Below the pieces are notes generated by a model, which did no database searches, was not told the DNA's origin, and was given only the letters and a program-made list of their open reading frames with translations. The position numbers and the translations under genes were made by a program. This document shows, piece after piece, positions 24,319-34,116 of a stretch of 64,000 bases of DNA (positions are counted from its first letter, which is position 1; the number at the start of each line of letters is the position of its first letter). Source of the DNA: Sphingobium xanthum. GTDB taxonomy: Bacteria; Pseudomonadota; Alphaproteobacteria; Sphingomonadales; Sphingomonadaceae. The stretch lies in contig NZ_JAHKKS010000003.1 of the NCBI RefSeq assembly GCF_019737615.1, positions 224,001 to 288,000 on the forward strand, written 5' to 3'.

Positions 24319-26031
24319 TTACTTGCCCGGCTCGGCCTTCTTCGCCTTGGGTGCGAAGAGATCGCCGAAGAAATCGCCCTTGAGCCAGAGCGGCGGCGTG
24401 TCGCCATCGGCCATGGCGCGCGTGATCCGATAATTGGCTTCGGCGAACCGCGCGCCGGCCCGCCAGTCGATCGGCTGGTTCATGTCGTCGCCGACCTGAT
24501 GATAATTGTCGCCGTCATACCGGCGATAGGCGGCCTCGCCGCCATTGCCGAAACCGGTCGCGAGAAACACGGCAGGGACCCCCTGCTGCACGAACATATA
24601 ATGGTCCGACCGCACGAACACCGTCTCTTCCGGGATCGGATCGGGCGCGACCGTCACCTTCATCGGCGCCACGGCCTGCGCCGTCAGCGCCCCCAGCGTC
24701 GAATGATCGGCGCCATAAGCGGTGACATCGACGAAGCTGTAGGTCAGCACCGGCATGTCGAGATCGACATTACCGACGATCTTCTCGATCGGCACGGTCG
24801 GATGCCGCGCATAATAGTCGGCGCCGAGCAGGCCCTTCTCCTCGGCGGTTGAGGCGAGGAAAATGACCGAACGGCGCGGCTTGTTCTGCTCGTTCGCCAT
24901 CACATGGGCGACTTCCATCAAGGTCGCGACGCCGGCGGCATTGTCGAGCGCGCCATTGTTGATCCGGTCCTTGCCGGGCGCATCATCGGGTTTGGCCGGG
25001 CTGACGCCGATATGATCGAGATGACCCGAGAGGATCACGTATTCGCCGGCAAGCGCGGGATCGCTGCCGGGGATCATCGCCACGACATTGGGGCTGGTAA
25101 CGCGGCTGCTCTTGCTCTCGCCGAAGATCCGCGCGCTGGTCTTGAGCGCGAAACCCGTGGGCCGCGCCCCCTTGCGGCCGGCTTCCTTGCGGACCTGCGC
25201 CAGCGATCGGGCCGCGCCGGCGAACATGGCCTGCGCGGCCTTGTCACTGACGCTCGCACCGACGCGAATGTTCGGCGTCTCGTCGAACGCCCTGCCGTCC
25301 GGCCCGACCCAGGAGAAACTCGGCTGGAAGGCCGAGCTGATCCGCCGCTCCCAGGGCCGCATCTTCGCCGACTGGTCGGTGTCGATCTGGATCACGCCGA
25401 TCGCGCCATGCGCCTGCGCGAACTTGTACTTGCTGTTCACCAGATAGGCGGCCGGCTCGCTCGGCAGACCCTCCGGGAAGCCGCGCAGCATCACGACGAT
25501 CTTCCCCTTGACGTCAAGGCCCTTGTAATCGTCGATGCCGAGGCGGTCGTTCTTGAAACCGTAGCCGACGAACACCAGCGGCGCGGAGACGTCCAGCCTG
25601 GGCTCATTGGCGCTGACGCCGACGAAGCTGTCGACCGCATGGGCGAAGCTAGCGCTGCCCGCCGGGCCGGTGACGGCGATGCCCGACGGCACGTCGAGCC
25701 GCTCGGTCTTCTGGAACGTGACGCGCTGTAGCCAGTCGGACTTGCCGTCCTTGCGATCCCCGAGCGGCGTCAGCCCGAGCGAGGCGAAGCGCTGCGCCAC
25801 ATAGCGCGCGGCGATCTCGTAGCCGATGCTGCCGGTATCGCGCCCTTCGAGCAGATCATCGGCAAGAAACGCGACATCTGCCTTCACGCGATCAGCGGAG
25901 AAGCGCGGATCGGCCGGCATGTCCTTCTCGGCGACGAGCGCCGGTGGGGCGGGCGCGGTCTGAGCCGACGCGGCGATCGGAAAAGTGGAAAGGCAAGCGA
26001 GCAACAGAAGCGGAAAACGGCGCCAGATCAT
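24319..26031 (-). CDS. M28-family zinc metallopeptidase
   Basis: 570 aa from the ATG at 26031, which directly begins the signal peptide (MIWRRFPLLLLACLSTFPIAASAQ); an in-frame ATG at 26061 adds 10 residues. A protease-associated-type insert spans the first half. Zinc ligands of the M28 fold are seen: SGHLDHIG, NGALDNAAGV, STAEEKGLLG, VDLDMP and RSDHYMF. Probably a periplasmic aminopeptidase. It may follow the PEP-CTERM gene in one transcript, 131 bases apart. Confidence 0.9.
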   Translation of the reverse strand: MIWRRFPLLLLACLSTFPIAASAQTAPAPPALVAEKDMPADPRFSADRVKADVAFLADDLLEGRDTGSIGYEIAARYVAQRFASLGLTPLGDRKDGKSDWLQRVTFQKTERLDVPSGIAVTGPAGSASFAHAVDSFVGVSANEPRLDVSAPLVFVGYGFKNDRLGIDDYKGLDVKGKIVVMLRGFPEGLPSEPAAYLVNSKYKFAQAHGAIGVIQIDTDQSAKMRPWERRISSAFQPSFSWVGPDGRAFDETPNIRVGASVSDKAAQAMFAGAARSLAQVRKEAGRKGARPTGFALKTSARIFGESKSSRVTSPNVVAMIPGSDPALAGEYVILSGHLDHIGVSPAKPDDAPGKDRINNGALDNAAGVATLMEVAHVMANEQNKPRRSVIFLASTAEEKGLLGADYYARHPTVPIEKIVGNVDLDMPVLTYSFVDVTAYGADHSTLGALTAQAVAPMKVTVAPDPIPEETVFVRSDHYMFVQQGVPAVFLATGFGNGGEAAYRRYDGDNYHQVGDDMNQPIDWRAGARFAEANYRITRAMADGDTPPLWLKGDFFGDLFAPKAKKAEPGK

Positions 26032-26162
26032 AAGCGAAAGTGTCCGAAAGGGAGGCTGCATGCGACATTAGCCGCCCTCTCTCGGCTGTCCACCCCATGA
26101 CAGACGAAGTGGCGCCGGGGCACAGCGGCACCCGACGCCCAGTCCCAGCTCATTCGGCAATT

Positions 26163-27308
26163 CTAGGAGAACGAAAGCCCTTGCCGTCCGCGCGAGACGC
26201 GCAACCGCGACCCGAGCAAGCCGAAGCCTGTCACCAGCATGAGCCAGGTCGCCGGTTCCGGTATCGGAGCCTCCACGACGAAATTGGTCAGCGTCTGTCC
26301 GTCCATCCAGGTGATGCCGTTGATCTTGCCGGTCTTGGGGTCAAAGATGCCTTTCTCGATGACCGTGCCGCCCGCGCCGGACTGGCCGGCGCCTGAAGGC
26401 CCTTGCTTGGTGTCATGGGCAACGGCGATCTCGTAGCGGCCGTCATCGAGTTTCTTGATGTCGACCACCGCGGCGGCATGCGGCTGGGTATTGAGCTCCA
26501 GATCCTTGCCGGCCTTGATCGCCTTCAACGCTTCCTCGATCGAGGTCGTCACCACCTGATAAACGGGCAGCTTCTCGTCCTTCAGATATTTCTCCTTCTT
26601 GTCCCACCAGGGCAGCGGCGTGCCGTTCTTGGTAGTGCCGAACACCTTGGCCAGCGCATCGATGGTGATCTTGTCGGCCGGCATCTTCAGGCCATATTTG
26701 CTGTTCAGCCATTGCAGGCTGTTCGACACAGACGCCGGCGAGCAATGCATGGTGTCGCAGTCCTGATTGGGAAAGCGCTGGTGCAGCCCGCCGTCCATAA
26801 GCGGCCCGCCGATCAGAAGCCCCGGCGCGATGCCAAGAAGCCATGCGACACCGCCCTGATTCTGGCTGCCGATCATGTCGCGCGGCTGCAGGATCGCATC
26901 GAAAGCATCGACCGGGGCGCCCATCGGCGTGTCGGTAATCGAAAAGCCATAGTCGATCGAGGTGCCGACCGGTCCGTCGATTCCGAAATTGAATGTGACG
27001 GAAGTCTCGCTGCCGATACCCTGATAGGCACCCAGCGACATATTGGCGATCTTCCAGGAGCCGTTGATCGACAGGTTCAGATATTGCGGCAGCGACGTCC
27101 CTTCATAGGTCACCGTCACCGAACCCCAATCAGATGACACCGAACTCCAGAGAAGAACATCTCCCGGTCCATAATATTCATAACTATTCTTGAAGAAATT
27201 GAAGGAAGGATCAGCGTATCCTGGCCCGGAAAATAGCCCAGCCAGAGCAAACGCAATTAGTTTCTTCCTGAAAATTGTGCGATTTATATCGGAAAGCTTC
27301 CAGACCAT
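26163..27308 (-). CDS. PEP-CTERM protein with papain/C39-like cysteine protease core
   Basis: 381 aa from the ATG at 27308, which has GGAGG 8 bases upstream and starts a signal peptide (RKKLIAFALAGLFSGPGYA). A beta-rich region (~35-130) precedes DCDTMHCSPASVSNSLQWL (Cys189) and HAAAVVDIKKLDDGRYEIAVAHD (His277, Asp299), which has the Cys-helix, His-strand and Asp spacing of C39/papain-fold peptidases. The C-terminus is a PEP-CTERM signal: PEPATW, a hydrophobic helix and SRLRVSRGR. Exported, then sorted by an exosortase not seen here. Peptidase activity is inference; it could be an inactive relative. Confidence 0.75.
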   Translation of the reverse strand: MVWKLSDINRTIFRKKLIAFALAGLFSGPGYADPSFNFFKNSYEYYGPGDVLLWSSVSSDWGSVTVTYEGTSLPQYLNLSINGSWKIANMSLGAYQGIGSETSVTFNFGIDGPVGTSIDYGFSITDTPMGAPVDAFDAILQPRDMIGSQNQGGVAWLLGIAPGLLIGGPLMDGGLHQRFPNQDCDTMHCSPASVSNSLQWLNSKYGLKMPADKITIDALAKVFGTTKNGTPLPWWDKKEKYLKDEKLPVYQVVTTSIEEALKAIKAGKDLELNTQPHAAAVVDIKKLDDGRYEIAVAHDTKQGPSGAGQSGAGGTVIEKGIFDPKTGKINGITWMDGQTLTNFVVEAPIPEPATWLMLVTGFGLLGSRLRVSRGRQGLSFS

Positions 27309-27619
27309 AGCAACCTCCATTCCCGAGTGGAGAGAGACAGATCTAACGCTGCCCAATAATATCATGTTTCATACTGGGACAAAAGCGTTCAAATATAGAT
27401 CGGAGCCATTCTAAGCTGTTGGGATTAGACCTTTTTGCTGCACACCTACGCCCTGGGTCGGCGACGCGGGTCCAACATGCGCGCCGGAGCACTCCCGAGT
27501 CCCGTCTCCATAAAGATGCATCGGTGCCGCATTGCGCGCGGGCGCAAGGCGGCTATGTTCGGCGGATATTCATGGATGCGCCGCTAGCGGCCTGTCGGAC
27601 TATGTTCTTGGAGATTTGC
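27309..27619. other. Gene-free divergent interval
   Basis: About 310 bases between divergent starts. The left part (27309-27420) is markedly AT-richer than the window. On the minus strand TTGAAC (27392-27387), 17 bases, and AAACAT (27369-27364) is a weak promoter candidate for the PEP-CTERM gene. I see no gene in the rest; the open frame extending upstream of 27620 is unlikely to be translated. Confidence 0.4.
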
Positions 27620-30475
27620 ATGCTTTCCTTCGCCCGGACGCGCACCTTCCTCATTCTCGCCGGCACATGCAGCCTCGCATTCGCGACCGCCATACCGGCC
27701 ACGGCGCAGTCCGGCGCCCAGTCGGCGAGCGTCGTCAAGCCCGCCCCCCTGTCCGAGCTCGTTAAGCGCGTCGATATTCCCTATGAGATGTTCACGCTGT
27801 CGAACGGCCTGCGCGTCATCGTTCATACCGATCGCAAGGCCCCGGTCGTGGGCGTCACCGTCTATTATCGCGTCGGCTCCAAGAACGAGCCCAAGGGCAA
27901 GACGGGCTTCGCGCATCTCTTCGAGCATCTGATGTTCGGCGGATCGGAGAATGTGCCGGAATTCCAGCAGCCGCTCAGCGAAGCGGGCGCCAGCGGCACC
28001 AATGGCTCGACCTGGTTCGATCGCACCAATTATGTCGAGACGGTCCCGGTCGGCGCGCTCGACATGACCTTGTTCATCGAGGCGGACCGCATGGGCCATT
28101 TGCTCGGCGCGGTCACGCAGACCAAGCTCGATGCGCAGCGCGCCGTCGTCCAGAACGAGAAGCGCCAGGGCGACAACCAGCCTTATGGCCTCGTCGAATA
28201 TGCCCAGCTCGCCGCGCTCTTCCCGCCCGAGCATCCCTATGCGCACAGCACGATCGGATCGATGGCCGATCTCGACAAGGCCAGCCTCGACGACGTGAAG
28301 ACTTGGTTCCGCGACAATTATGGTCCCAACAACGCCATTCTCGTCCTCGCCGGCGACATCGACGTGCCGACCGCCAAGGCGAAGGTGGAGAAATATTTCG
28401 GCGCGATCCCCGCCGGGCCGGTGGTGAAGCCGGTGGTCTCGCCGGTGCCGACGCTGCCCAAGCGGATCGATCAGGTGATGAAGGACCGCGTCGCTACCAC
28501 GCGCATCTTCCGCATGTGGGTGACGCCCGGCCGCAACGACAAGGATTCGACCTTGCTCGCGGTCGGCGCCTCCGTCTTCGGCGGCCTCGCCAGCTCGCGG
28601 CTCGACAATGAGCTGGTGCGCAAGGAGCAGATCGCCGTGCAGGTGACGGCCGGTCTCCAGCAGTTCGAGCAGATCGGCTTTGTCGAAGTTACCGCCGACG
28701 TGAAGCCGGGCGTCGATCCCGCGCTCGTTGAGAAGCGCCTTGACGAGATGATGGCCGATTTCATCAAGACCGGCCCGACTGCCGACGAAGTGACCCGCGT
28801 CGCCACGCGGCAGGTCTCGGGCGAACTCGCCGGGCTTGAAGTCGTCGGTGGCTTCAGCGGCAAGGCGGTGACGCTCGCCGAGGGCCTGCTCTATTCGGGC
28901 GATCCGGCGCAGTACAAGAAGGACCTTGCCGCCATCGCATCGGCGACGCCCGCCGCCGTGACCGACGCCATGAAGCGCTGGCTGACCCGCCCGGTCTATG
29001 CGCTGAAGGTCGAGCCGGGCGAGCGCGAGGCCTATGAGGATGCTGCCGTCAGCGCTCCCGGAAGCCAGGACAGCGCGAAGGCCGAGACGCCGCCCACGCC
29101 GACCCTGAAGCTCCCCGGTGTCACGGCCAATCCCGCGCTCGATTTCCCGACCGTCGAGACGACGACGCTCTCCAACGGCGTGAAGCTGCATCTCGCGCGC
29201 CGCACGACCGTGCCGACGGTGCAGATCGCGGTGAGCTTCGATGCCGGCATCGCCAGCGACCGCAAGGACCGCCCCGGCACCGGATCGCTCATGCTGAGCC
29301 TGCTCGATGAAGGCACGACGACGCGCTCGACCATCCAGATCGCCGAGGAGCAGGAGCGGCTCGGCGCCAATATCTCCACCGGCCAGAGCATGGACCGCAC
29401 CTCGGTCTCGCTGTTCGCGCTCAAGGCCAACCTGCAGCCCTCGCTCGACCTGCTGCAGGACGTGATCCGCAACCCGGCCTTCGCGCCCGGCGAGATCGAA
29501 CGCCTGCGCGCGGCGCAGCTCACCGCCATCGCATCGGAAAAGACGCAGCCCTCGGGCCTCGCCAATCGCGCCATCTATCCTTTGCTCTACGGCCCGGCGC
29601 ATCCTTACGGGAACCCGGGCAGCGGTCGGGGCGACGAGACCTCGGTCAAGGCGATCACGCGCGAGGACCTCGTCGGTTATCATGGCGACTGGCTGGTCCC
29701 CAGCAAGGCCGAGATCTTCGTCGCGGGTGACGTCACCATGGACGAGATCAAGCCGCTGCTCGATGCGCGCTTCGGCGCCTGGGCGGAAAATCGCCGCATG
29801 AAACCGCGCAAGGACTTCTCGGTGGCGATCCCGCCCGCAAAGCCCGGCATCTATCTGATCGACCGCCCGCAATCGCCGCAATCGATGATCGTCGGCGGCT
29901 TCGTCACCACGGCCAAAGGCGGCGACGACCTCATCGCCTTCAACGCCGCGAACACCGTGCTCGGCGACGATTTCCTCTCGCGCCTCAACACCGACATTCG
30001 CGAGACCAAGGGCTGGTCCTATGGCGTGCGCTCCTATCTGATCAGCCGCGCCGAGCGCAGCCCCTATGTGGTGACGGCACCGGTGCAGGCCGACCAGACC
30101 GGCCCCGCGATCGCCGCGATGCGCGACGACATAGTCCAGTTCCTCGGCGCCAAGGGCGTCACGCCCGCGGAGTTTTCCCGCGTCGTGAAGGGCGAGATCG
30201 CGCAGCTTCCCGCTCTGTTCGAGACGACCGGATCGGTGCTGGGCCAGATGCAGTCGGACGCGCTTTATGGCCGCCCGTTCACCTATGTCGAGACGCTCGG
30301 CCCGCGCTTCAGCACGCTGACGCCCGCCCAGATGGACAAGGCGGCGCGCGCGCTCATCGATCCCGCCAAGCTCAGCTGGATCGTCGTCGGCGACAAGGCG
30401 CAGATCAAGGGACAGCTCGACAAGCTGGGCATGCCGGTGACGGAGATTGACTCGACGGGCGCACCCGCGAAATAG
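27620..30475 (+). CDS. M16-family zinc peptidase (two-unit, pitrilysin-like)
   Basis: 951 aa from the ATG at 27620, which follows TTGGAGAT and begins a signal peptide (MLSFARTRTFLILAGTCSLAFATAIPATAQ). The N-terminal M16 unit has the inverted zinc motif HLFEH (His99, Glu102, His103) and downstream Glu in VQNEKRQG. The second unit (from ~500, TLSNGVKLHLARRTTVPTVQI) lacks HxxEH, as usual for the non-catalytic half. A periplasmic peptidase or processing enzyme. Normal length for the family. Substrate unknown. Confidence 0.95.
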   Translation: MLSFARTRTFLILAGTCSLAFATAIPATAQSGAQSASVVKPAPLSELVKRVDIPYEMFTLSNGLRVIVHTDRKAPVVGVTVYYRVGSKNEPKGKTGFAHLFEHLMFGGSENVPEFQQPLSEAGASGTNGSTWFDRTNYVETVPVGALDMTLFIEADRMGHLLGAVTQTKLDAQRAVVQNEKRQGDNQPYGLVEYAQLAALFPPEHPYAHSTIGSMADLDKASLDDVKTWFRDNYGPNNAILVLAGDIDVPTAKAKVEKYFGAIPAGPVVKPVVSPVPTLPKRIDQVMKDRVATTRIFRMWVTPGRNDKDSTLLAVGASVFGGLASSRLDNELVRKEQIAVQVTAGLQQFEQIGFVEVTADVKPGVDPALVEKRLDEMMADFIKTGPTADEVTRVATRQVSGELAGLEVVGGFSGKAVTLAEGLLYSGDPAQYKKDLAAIASATPAAVTDAMKRWLTRPVYALKVEPGEREAYEDAAVSAPGSQDSAKAETPPTPTLKLPGVTANPALDFPTVETTTLSNGVKLHLARRTTVPTVQIAVSFDAGIASDRKDRPGTGSLMLSLLDEGTTTRSTIQIAEEQERLGANISTGQSMDRTSVSLFALKANLQPSLDLLQDVIRNPAFAPGEIERLRAAQLTAIASEKTQPSGLANRAIYPLLYGPAHPYGNPGSGRGDETSVKAITREDLVGYHGDWLVPSKAEIFVAGDVTMDEIKPLLDARFGAWAENRRMKPRKDFSVAIPPAKPGIYLIDRPQSPQSMIVGGFVTTAKGGDDLIAFNAANTVLGDDFLSRLNTDIRETKGWSYGVRSYLISRAERSPYVVTAPVQADQTGPAIAAMRDDIVQFLGAKGVTPAEFSRVVKGEIAQLPALFETTGSVLGQMQSDALYGRPFTYVETLGPRFSTLTPAQMDKAARALIDPAKLSWIVVGDKAQIKGQLDKLGMPVTEIDSTGAPAK

Positions 30476-30503
30476 GACGGATCAACGCACAACGGAGAGA
30501 GCC

Positions 30504-30806
30504 ATGTCCAAAGTCGACGGCGCTTATGACATCATCACCAAGACGCCGATGGGCGATCAGCCCAGCGTCTTCACCGTCATCAGCGATGGCGATCGGTTCA
30601 ACGGCACCAATGCCGGCCCGCTCGGCTCGCTGGACGTCAAAGAAGGCAAGGTCGACGGCAACCGCCTGACCTGGGTGATGGAAATGACCATGCCGATGCC
30701 GATGACGCTGACGGCCGAAGCCGTCGTCACGGACGGCGCCATCACCGGCACGATCGATGCCGGTGCGTTCGGTCAGCTTACCATGTCGGGAACGCGGCGG
30801 GGCTGA
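30504..30806 (+). CDS. Small beta-rich protein of unknown function
   Basis: 100 aa from the ATG at 30504 with GGAGAGAG upstream. No signal peptide or cysteines; repeated strands with a glycine/aspartate texture (FTVISDGDRFNGTNAGPLGSLDVKEGKVDGNRLTW, GTIDAGAFGQLTMSGTR). This looks like a small lipocalin- or avidin-like barrel seen in uncharacterised sphingomonad proteins. It lies 28 bases after the M16 peptidase gene and before a bidirectional terminator, so the two are probably co-transcribed. Confidence 0.75.
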   Translation: MSKVDGAYDIITKTPMGDQPSVFTVISDGDRFNGTNAGPLGSLDVKEGKVDGNRLTWVMEMTMPMPMTLTAEAVVTDGAITGTIDAGAFGQLTMSGTRRG

Positions 30807-30831
30807 ACCGCCGAAAAAGCCGGAACGAAAA

Positions 30832-30855
30832 AGGGGCGGCCCTGGCCGCCCCTTC
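30832..30855. terminator. Bidirectional terminator between the small protein gene and pal
   Basis: A perfect 11-bp stem (30832-30842 with 30845-30855) flanked by AAAAA on the left and TTCTC on the right lies between convergent genes. From the minus strand the A run reads as a T tract, so it best terminates pal. Confidence 0.85.
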
Positions 30856-30860
30856 TCATA

Positions 30861-31376
30861 TCACTCGACCGTGACGGTCACGGCGCGGCGGTTCTGCGCC
30901 CAGCTCGCCTCGTCCGATCCGAGCGCCGCCGGGCGCTCCTTGCCGTAGCTGATCGTCGAGATGCGGGCCGGATCGATGCCGAGCGCGGCGAGATAGTTCT
31001 TCGCGGAGTTGGCGCGGCGCTCGCCGAGCGCGATGTTGTATTCGCGCGTGCCGCGTTCGTCGGCATGGCCTTCGACGGTGATACGCTTCTGCGGATAGCG
31101 CAGCAACCATTCGGCCTGGCTGCGCAGCGTGGCGCGATCTTCATCGTCGATATCGCTCTTGTCGGTATCGAAGAAGATGCGGTCGGCCGAGACGCTGGCA
31201 AGGAAGTCGGCTTGGCTGCCCGCTGCCGGGCCGGTCGGCGTCGGGGTTGTTGGCGTGGTCGGCGGCGGAGCCGTATCGGCCGGCGGCGGGGGAATATCCT
31301 CGGGCGCCTTCTTGGAACAGGCGGACAGGGCGAGGGCGGCGCTGGAAATGAGCAATATCGCGGATATCTTGCGCAT
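30861..31376 (-). CDS. pal: Peptidoglycan-associated lipoprotein Pal
   Basis: 171 aa from the ATG at 31376, which has AAGGAG 6 bases upstream. Lipoprotein signal with lipobox LSAC (SAALALSACSKK), a Pro/Thr-rich linker, and a C-terminal OmpA-like peptidoglycan-binding domain (FFDTDKSDIDDEDRATLRSQAEWL, VEGHADERGTREYNIALGERRA). Anchored in the outer membrane, it binds the cell wall and TolB. Last gene of the tol-pal cluster; a 123-base gap from tolB could hold an extra promoter. Confidence 0.96.
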   Translation of the reverse strand: MRKISAILLISSAALALSACSKKAPEDIPPPPADTAPPPTTPTTPTPTGPAAGSQADFLASVSADRIFFDTDKSDIDDEDRATLRSQAEWLLRYPQKRITVEGHADERGTREYNIALGERRANSAKNYLAALGIDPARISTISYGKERPAALGSDEASWAQNRRAVTVTVE

Positions 31377-31440
31377 GGGGGCTTCTCCTTGTTTCTGGCT
31401 CATTCTTCTGAGTGAAATTCTGCGACGAACGGTTCATCTC

Positions 31441-31469
31441 ATGCTTGGGGCATCTTACCGTCTAGTCAA
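31441..31469 (-). promoter_or_regulatory. Possible promoter of pal
   Basis: On the minus strand TTGACT (31469-31464), a 17-base spacer and AAGCAT (31446-31441) lie 65 bases before the pal ATG. The -35 is good and the -10 poor; the 123-base tolB-pal gap makes a separate promoter plausible. Confidence 0.35.
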
Positions 31470-31499
31470 CACCCAAGATTAACGTCCGTTCCCAAATGA

Positions 31500-32843
31500 T
31501 CATTGTAGGAGCGGTCCCCAGCTGGGATCCGAGCCGTCGACGGGCGTGCCGATGCGCCGTTCGTTGACGCCGGTCAGGTCCACCTGCCAGACGGACGAGC
31601 GCCCTCCGCGCCCCTCGCTGGTGCGAAAGAACTGCAGCACGCGGCCATTGGGCGACCATGTCGGCGCCTCATCCTGCCAGCCATTGGTCAGCAGCCGTTC
31701 GCCCCCGCCGCCGGTGTTCATCACGCCGATGCGGAAATTGCCGGCAATCTTGGTGAAAGCGATGAGGTCGCCGCGCGGGCTCCACTCCGGCGTCGCATAG
31801 CGTCCGCCGCCGAAGCTGATGCGGCGCTGATCCGACCCATCGGCATTCATCGTGTAGATCTGCTGCCCGCCCGAGCGATCGCTCTCGAACACGATCTTGG
31901 TGCCGTCCGGCGAGAAGGAGCCGCCGACATTGATGCCCGGCGTGTTGGTGAGGCGCACCGGGGTGCCACCCGTCGAGGGTATCTTGTAGATGTCGGTATT
32001 GCCGCCGCTCGCCATAGAGAACAGCAAGGTCCGCCCGTCCGGCGACCAGCGCGGCGCGAAGGTGGCGTTGGTGGATTCGTAGATTGCGCGCTGGCGGCCC
32101 TGATCGACATCATAGGTATAGATGCGCACCGAGCGGCCGACATAGCTCACATAGGCGATCTGCTTGTAGTCGGGCGACCAGCGCGGCGTCAGCGCGATCG
32201 ACTGGCCATTGGTGATGAAGCGGTGATTGGCGCCGTCCGAATCCATGATCGCCAGACGCTTGACGCGCGCATCCTTGGGGCCCGTCTCGGCGATATAGGC
32301 GATGCGGCTGTCGAAGAACGGGCTCTCGCCGGTCAGGCGCGAATAGACGAGGTCGGCGCAGCGGTGCGCGGCCCGGCGCCAGTCGCGCGGCGCCACGACA
32401 TAGCCTTGCCGGGTCAGTTCGGTGCCGAGCGCGACATCGTAGAGATAGCAGCCGACCGTGATCTGCGCATCGCCGCCCGAGGAGCGCACGAAGCCCTGCA
32501 CCAGCGCCTCGACATTGCGCCCGCGCCATGTGCCGAAGGCCGGCGCGGTCACTTCCGCCATGGTGGGGCGTTGCAATCCGTCCGGGCCGACCGGCGCGAA
32601 CAGGCCGCTGCCGCGCAGATCGTTGGCGATCACTTCGGCGATCTTCTGGCCAAGCAGGTCGGTCGATCCGGCAGGCGTCTCGACATTCTGCTGCGTGGGC
32701 ATGGCTGGAATCGCGATGCGGGTTTCGTTTTCGATCTGGCCCGTGACGTCAACGCTGAGCTGCGCAGCGGCGGGAGCGGAGAACCACACCGCGACTGCTG
32801 GCACAGCGGAGAGGAACAAGCGGCGGATCGCTGAATTGGTCAT
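31500..32843 (-). CDS. tolB: Tol-Pal system protein TolB
   Basis: 447 aa from the ATG at 32843, inside a 4-base ATGA overlap with the tolA stop, so translation is coupled. Signal peptide (MTNSAIRRLFLSAVPAVAVWFSAPAAA), N-terminal TolB domain, then a beta-propeller with repeated WSPDG/FSPDG motifs (TPRWSPDYKQIAY, APRWSPDGRTLLF, GGSFSPDGTKIVF, TPEWSPRGDLIAF, APTWSPNGRVLQF). Periplasmic partner of Pal and TolA. Confidence 0.97.
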   Translation of the reverse strand: MTNSAIRRLFLSAVPAVAVWFSAPAAAQLSVDVTGQIENETRIAIPAMPTQQNVETPAGSTDLLGQKIAEVIANDLRGSGLFAPVGPDGLQRPTMAEVTAPAFGTWRGRNVEALVQGFVRSSGGDAQITVGCYLYDVALGTELTRQGYVVAPRDWRRAAHRCADLVYSRLTGESPFFDSRIAYIAETGPKDARVKRLAIMDSDGANHRFITNGQSIALTPRWSPDYKQIAYVSYVGRSVRIYTYDVDQGRQRAIYESTNATFAPRWSPDGRTLLFSMASGGNTDIYKIPSTGGTPVRLTNTPGINVGGSFSPDGTKIVFESDRSGGQQIYTMNADGSDQRRISFGGGRYATPEWSPRGDLIAFTKIAGNFRIGVMNTGGGGERLLTNGWQDEAPTWSPNGRVLQFFRTSEGRGGRSSVWQVDLTGVNERRIGTPVDGSDPSWGPLLQ

Positions 32844-33646
32844 TGGGCAAGTCTCGCGTCGAATCTGAGGGGCTGAAGCCACTTCCACTCGTCATAATAT
32901 TCGGGTGGCAGGTTCCTGAACGGGGAAGCGCGCATCACAGCCTGAACAGCGCGCTCGGCATGGAGATCGGCCTGGGCGCGGTTGCTCGCGGTAAGACCCT
33001 GTTGCCCGACGACCTCGATCTGCCCCACGACACCGCCGTTGCGATCGAGATGCACGCTGAGCAGCGTGACGAGCCGATCGGCGTCCGCGCCGGAAGGCGG
33101 GCGCCAGAACGGTCTGATCTGCCGGTTTATCTCGGCATTGAGGGCGCGGACGGCCGCCTGACCCATCGGTGCATTGGCCCCCGCCGCAGGCGCGGGATTG
33201 CGCGCAGGCGGCGCATCGTCGAGGCCCTTCAGGAAGTCATTACCGAGGCGCGAGGCCCGCTGCGGCTTGGGCGCAGGCTTGGGCGGCTGCGTGACCTTGG
33301 CGGGCGTGGGCTTGGCCTGCTGGCGCGGCTGCGGCTTTGGTTTCGGCTCGATCGCGCGGGGCGCCGGCTCGGGCTCGACGACGCGCGCAGCCTCGACCGG
33401 CTCGGACGGCGCGGCATCGGGCTCATAGGCGCCGATTTCCGGTGCCTGAGCCGCTTCCGGCTCGGCGGTCGAGGGATTGGGCGTCATGCTGGTGAGCGCG
33501 ACATCGTCGGCGATTGAGACGTCGATCGTCTGCTGCGGCGGCGGCAACGTGACGCTCGTCTGCAGCAGGCCGAGCGACAGCGCTCCGAACAGCAGGACAT
33601 GCCCTGCTGTCGAGACACCGAGGCCGAGGCGTTCGCTGCGGTCCAT
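32840..33646 (-). CDS. tolA: Tol-Pal system protein TolA
   Basis: 268 aa. One membrane anchor near residues 12-30 (AGHVLLFGALSLGLLQTSVTL), a long Pro/Ala/Lys/Glu-rich linker (PEPAPRAIEPKPKPQPRQQAKPTP...), and a C-terminal TonB/TolA-like domain (IRPFWRPPSGADADRLVTLLSVHLDRNG). Spans the periplasm from the TolQR motor to TolB/Pal. 9 bases after tolR and overlapping tolB. Confidence 0.93.
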   Translation of the reverse strand: MDRSERLGLGVSTAGHVLLFGALSLGLLQTSVTLPPPQQTIDVSIADDVALTSMTPNPSTAEPEAAQAPEIGAYEPDAAPSEPVEAARVVEPEPAPRAIEPKPKPQPRQQAKPTPAKVTQPPKPAPKPQRASRLGNDFLKGLDDAPPARNPAPAAGANAPMGQAAVRALNAEINRQIRPFWRPPSGADADRLVTLLSVHLDRNGGVVGQIEVVGQQGLTASNRAQADLHAERAVQAVMRASPFRNLPPEYYDEWKWLQPLRFDARLAQ

Positions 33647-33655
33647 GGAACCCGC

Positions 33656-34116
33656 CTATTCTTCGCCAGATGAACGCGCGGTGGACGAGCCGGTGCCACC
33701 CATGCCCGTCGTCACCAGCGCGACCCGATCGAGCCCGGCGCGATTGAGTTCGCCCATGACCTGCATGACCGAGCCGTAGTCGAGCGAGGCATCGGCGCGC
33801 AGGAACAGCTGCTCGGAAGGATCGAGCCGGTTGCGCAGATCGACGAGGCGCTCGGGCAGCTGGTCCATCGGCACCGGCTCGTCATTGACGAACAGCGCGC
33901 CCTCGCCGTCGATCGAGAGGATCGTCGGCTTCTGGTCCTGATCGAGCGCCTTGGCCCGCGATTCCGGCAACTTGATCGGCACGCCGGTCACCAGAAGCGG
34001 CGCCGTCACCATGAAGATGATGAGCAGCACCAACATGACATCGACCAGCGGCGTCACGTTGATCTCCGCCATCGGCGCGCGACGTCCGCCCCGACGACTG
34101 GAAGGCAGGCCCATGC

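Noticed and set aside
27190-27414. 74-aa plus-strand open frame in the divergent gap
   Set aside because: Mostly antisense to the start of the PEP-CTERM gene, with no ribosome-binding site or homology.
27584-29881. 765-aa minus-strand open frame opposite the M16 peptidase
   Set aside because: Low-complexity antisense frame; the M16 motifs are on the plus strand.
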